A stretch of 64,000 nucleotides of DNA from JAKQIM01 sp964633225. GTDB lineage: Bacteria; Chloroflexota; Anaerolineae; Anaerolineales; UBA4823. Position numbers and translations under genes: made by a program. The stretch lies in the NCBI GenBank assembly GCA_964633225.1, contig CAZWFQ010000006.1:1-64000 (forward strand), given 5' to 3'. Under the pieces are notes generated by a model, which saw only the letters and a list, made by a program, of their open reading frames with translations, ran no database searches and was not told where the DNA came from. This document shows, one piece after another, positions 62,251-64,000 of the stretch (its first letter is position 1; the number at the start of each line of letters is the position of its first letter).

Positions 62251-62849
62251 CCCGCATGCAAGCTTTCTTTGACCGCGCCTTCCGCCCCCTCGTCCACCTG
62301 GCAGCCCTGGCGCCGCTGGCCCTGCTGGCCTGGGATGCGCTGAACAACAACCTGACCGTCAATCCCATCCAGGCTGCCATGCAGCGCAGCGGCAAGACCG
62401 CCCTGGTGCTCTTGGTGCTTTCGCTGGCCTGTACCCCGCTGAACACCCTCTTTGGCTTCAAGCCCGCCCTGCGCGTGCGCCGGGCCTTGGGGCTATATGC
62501 GTTTCTGTACGCCAGCTTGCACTTTGCCATCTTCGTGGCCCTGGATTACGGCTTTGACCTGCCCCTGCTGTGGCAGGATGCGCTCAAGAAGCCCTACGCC
62601 CTGCTGGGCTTTGCCGCCGGGCTGATTTTGCTGGCATTGGCGATCACATCATTCAAGTACTGGCAAAAACGTCTCGGGCGGCACTGGAAGAACCTGCACC
62701 GCCTGGCTTACCTGGCGGGCATCCTGGCGGCGCTGCATTACATCTGGGTCGTCAAGGCCGATATCCGCCAGCCCCTGGCCTGGGCAGCCATCATCCTTTT
62801 GCTCTTACTGCTGCGCTTGCCCGCCATACGTAGTATACGAAAACGATGA
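62247..62849 (+). CDS. msrQ: haem-binding membrane subunit MsrQ
   Basis: 200 residues with five to six membrane helices (ferric-reductase-like domain, YedZ). It passes electrons from the quinone pool to MsrP. Conserved helix features: NPIQAAMQRSGKTALVLL, ASLHFAIFVALDYG with the haem His, and NLHRLAYLAGILAALHYIW with two more His. Start TTG at 62247 overlaps the msrP stop; ATG at 62256 is an alternative. The stop codon lies in the left arm of a long hairpin. Confidence 0.95.
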   Translation: MTRMQAFFDRAFRPLVHLAALAPLALLAWDALNNNLTVNPIQAAMQRSGKTALVLLVLSLACTPLNTLFGFKPALRVRRALGLYAFLYASLHFAIFVALDYGFDLPLLWQDALKKPYALLGFAAGLILLALAITSFKYWQKRLGRHWKNLHRLAYLAGILAALHYIWVVKADIRQPLAWAAIILLLLLLRLPAIRSIRKR

Positions 62850-62883
62850 TGCTGTGCAGCAGTGCACAGCATCATCGTTTTCG
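62838..62883. terminator. perfect 21-bp hairpin after msrQ, abutting the next -10 box
   Basis: Arms 62838-62858 and 62863-62883, loop GCAG, perfectly paired; with one bulge the pairing extends by TATA on each side into the next gene's promoter. The msrQ TGA lies within the left arm. Right arm ends CGTTTTCG, so termination is probable. Confidence 0.8.
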
Positions 62884-62886
62884 GTA

Positions 62887-62892
62887 TATAAT
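62887..62892 (+). promoter_or_regulatory. -10 box (TATAAT) for the final gene, leaderless geometry
   Basis: TATAAT ends exactly six bases before the ATG at 62899. Only three bases separate it from the upstream hairpin, so no separate -35 region outside the hairpin exists. Confidence 0.6.
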
Positions 62893-62898
62893 CTAAGC

Positions 62899-64000
62899 AT
62901 GCGCCAGCCAGAATACTATTTCGAAGAAGCGCTGCATGACGGCATCAACGCCATCCGGGTGGGCAACCGCAAACTGGGCCGCACCCTGCTCGAACGTGCC
63001 GCCCGTATGAACGGCGCCGACACGCGCGTTTGGATGTGGATGGCNNNNNNNNNNNNNNNNNNNNNNNNNNNNNNNNNNNNNNNNNNNNNNNNNNNNNNNN
63101 NNNNNNNNNNNNNNNNNNNNNNNNNNNNNNNNNNNNNNNNNNNNGTCCAGGCCAGGGAAAAGCGCCTGGCGGCTGACGAGGCCGAGCAGGCGGTAGATTA
63201 CGTCATGCCCACCACCCGCGCCTACAACTGGGCCCAAACCCAGCAGCGCGTCACCTGCGGGCAGTGCGGCGCCATCACCATGCTTCCCCCCGGCAAGACC
63301 GCCGACCGCTGCCCTTACTGTGCCGCCAACCGTTTCGTCAAATCAGACGAGATGCTGGAGCTGGTAGACCCGCAGGTCATCGCCCTGATCAAGATTGACG
63401 AAGAAAATGCCAAAAAGAACGTCAAAGCCTGGCTGGGCAAGGGCCTTTTAGCGCCCGACGACCTGGCCCTGCGCCACGCCGGCCTGGCCCTGCGCCCTTC
63501 TTATTATCCCTTCTGGACCTTTGACGGCACGCTGGAAATCCCCTGGTCTTGCGAGGTCAACACCGGCAGCAGCAAGTACCCGCGCTGGGAGAAACGCAGC
63601 GGCACCGAATATAAATTTTTCGATGACATCCTGGTGCCAGGCTTGCGCGCCATGACCCAAGAAGAGTTGGAGCGCATCAAACCCTTCAACTTGAAAGACC
63701 TGGTCGAATTCTCGCCTGATTACGTGGTGGGCTGGGGCGCCCTGGCCTATGATCACCCCCTGGACAAGGCCTCGCAGCGGGCCCAAGACATCGTCAAGCA
63801 GCAATTCACCCATATGATGTACACCAGCGTCGAGTCCGGCAACCAAAAGCGCAACTTCCAGGCCGGGGCGGGCGGCTGGAGCGGCCTGACCTTCAAAAAC
63901 ATCTTGCTGCCGCTGTGGGTGGGAACTTACCATTACCAGGGCAAGTCTTTCCGCCTGATGGTCAATGGGCAAACCGGCAAAGTGGGCGGGCTCAAGCCGC
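62899..64000 (+). CDS. zinc-ribbon protein with TPR-like N-terminus (interrupted by gap, runs off the end)
   Basis: Open frame from 62899 to the window end, broken by the gap at 63045-63144; frame across the gap is consistent if its length is a multiple compatible with 100 bases. Before the gap: MRQPEYYFEEALHDGINAI... with a repeat-like helix pair (GRTLLERAARMNGAD). After it: a zinc ribbon (VTCGQCGAITMLPPGKTADRCPYC), then a beta-rich region with YYPFWTFDG, LVEFSPDYVVGWGALAYD and LPLWVGTYHYQGKSFRLMVNGQTGKVGG. The last motifs are seen in bacterial proteins often labelled primosomal-N'-like or zinc-ribbon membrane proteins of unknown function. C-terminus lies outside the window. Confidence 0.75.
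   Translation, partial: MRQPEYYFEEALHDGINAIRVGNRKLGRTLLERAARMNGADTRVWMWMXXXXXXXXXXXXXXXXXXXXXXXXXXXXXXXXXXVQAREKRLAADEAEQAVDYVMPTTRAYNWAQTQQRVTCGQCGAITMLPPGKTADRCPYCAANRFVKSDEMLELVDPQVIALIKIDEENAKKNVKAWLGKGLLAPDDLALRHAGLALRPSYYPFWTFDGTLEIPWSCEVNTGSSKYPRWEKRSGTEYKFFDDILVPGLRAMTQEELERIKPFNLKDLVEFSPDYVVGWGALAYDHPLDKASQRAQDIVKQQFTHMMYTSVESGNQKRNFQAGAGGWSGLTFKNILLPLWVGTYHYQGKSFRLMVNGQTGKVGGLKP
63045..63144. other. assembly gap (100 N)
   Basis: Exactly 100 undefined bases inside the final gene, after about 49 codons. Confidence 0.99.

Overview
The window is about 60% GC bacterial chromosome with no rRNA, tRNA, phage, insertion sequence or CRISPR that I can see. Gene content points to Chloroflexota, most likely an Anaerolineae-type bacterium, probably a metagenome or draft scaffold. 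The clues are an IPK-type mevalonate route, a DPPR-synthase-like UbiA protein, lipoproteins with Thr/Pro-rich linkers and NBR1-type Ig domains, a very large alpha-2-macroglobulin, many secreted proteases and an MGDG-synthase-like glycosyltransferase. This assignment is inferred from families, not from a marker gene. Three runs of exactly 100 N (42168-42267, 52653-52752, 63045-63144) are scaffold joins, and each interrupts a gene.

Layout. 30-3260 (-): isoprenoid operon (UbiA-like transferase, mevalonate kinase, Nudix, isopentenyl phosphate kinase). 3352-4110: MazF-like toxin fused to a SnoaL-like domain. 4253-6523: secreted CAP-domain protein whose frame continues past an in-frame TGA into a thioredoxin-like domain (possible selenoprotein). 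6590-10429 (-): ABC exporter with two FtsX-type permeases and a lipoprotein. 10548-17400: tlyA, an NBR1-Ig lipoprotein, lepA, then flippase-like, glycosyltransferase, methyltransferase and Nudix genes. 17543-20300: LysM lipoprotein, ADP-ribose-type Nudix, an unknown protein, a zinc-finger protein and signal peptidase I. 20382-25164 (-): der, ybbR, cdaA (c-di-AMP synthase) and coaE with an extra GNAT-like domain. 25302-29099 (-): peptide-type ABC transporter whose binding protein appears circularly permuted. 29262-33972: TIM-barrel isomerase, a small Cys/His protein, kbl, a TyrA-like dehydrogenase, HD protein and site-2 protease.

34034-40898: DUF951, MGDG-synthase-like glycosyltransferase, a second NBR1-Ig lipoprotein, rsmI, a short UvrA paralogue and an EamA permease. 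41047-57688 is an envelope and protease block: HtrA-like lipoprotein, HAD hydrolase, hydroxyacid dehydrogenase, three tandem DUF4870-type membrane proteins, alpha-2-macroglobulin, membrane M28 peptidase and a 1599-residue subtilisin. 57820-64000: GAF histidine kinase, TrmH-type methyltransferase, DnaJ-type zinc finger, small membrane protein, msrP-msrQ, and a zinc-ribbon protein running off the end. No gene-free stretch exceeds 300 bases apart from the gap region around 52653-52888.

Most noteworthy: (1) a candidate UGA-selenocysteine site with a hairpin at the right distance; (2) a circularly permuted family-5 substrate-binding protein; (3) a repeated promoter geometry, a -10 box exactly 6 nt before the start codon, implying widespread leaderless mRNAs; (4) the MazF-SnoaL and CoaE-GNAT fusions; (5) very long perfect hairpins with 3-4 nt loops between genes.
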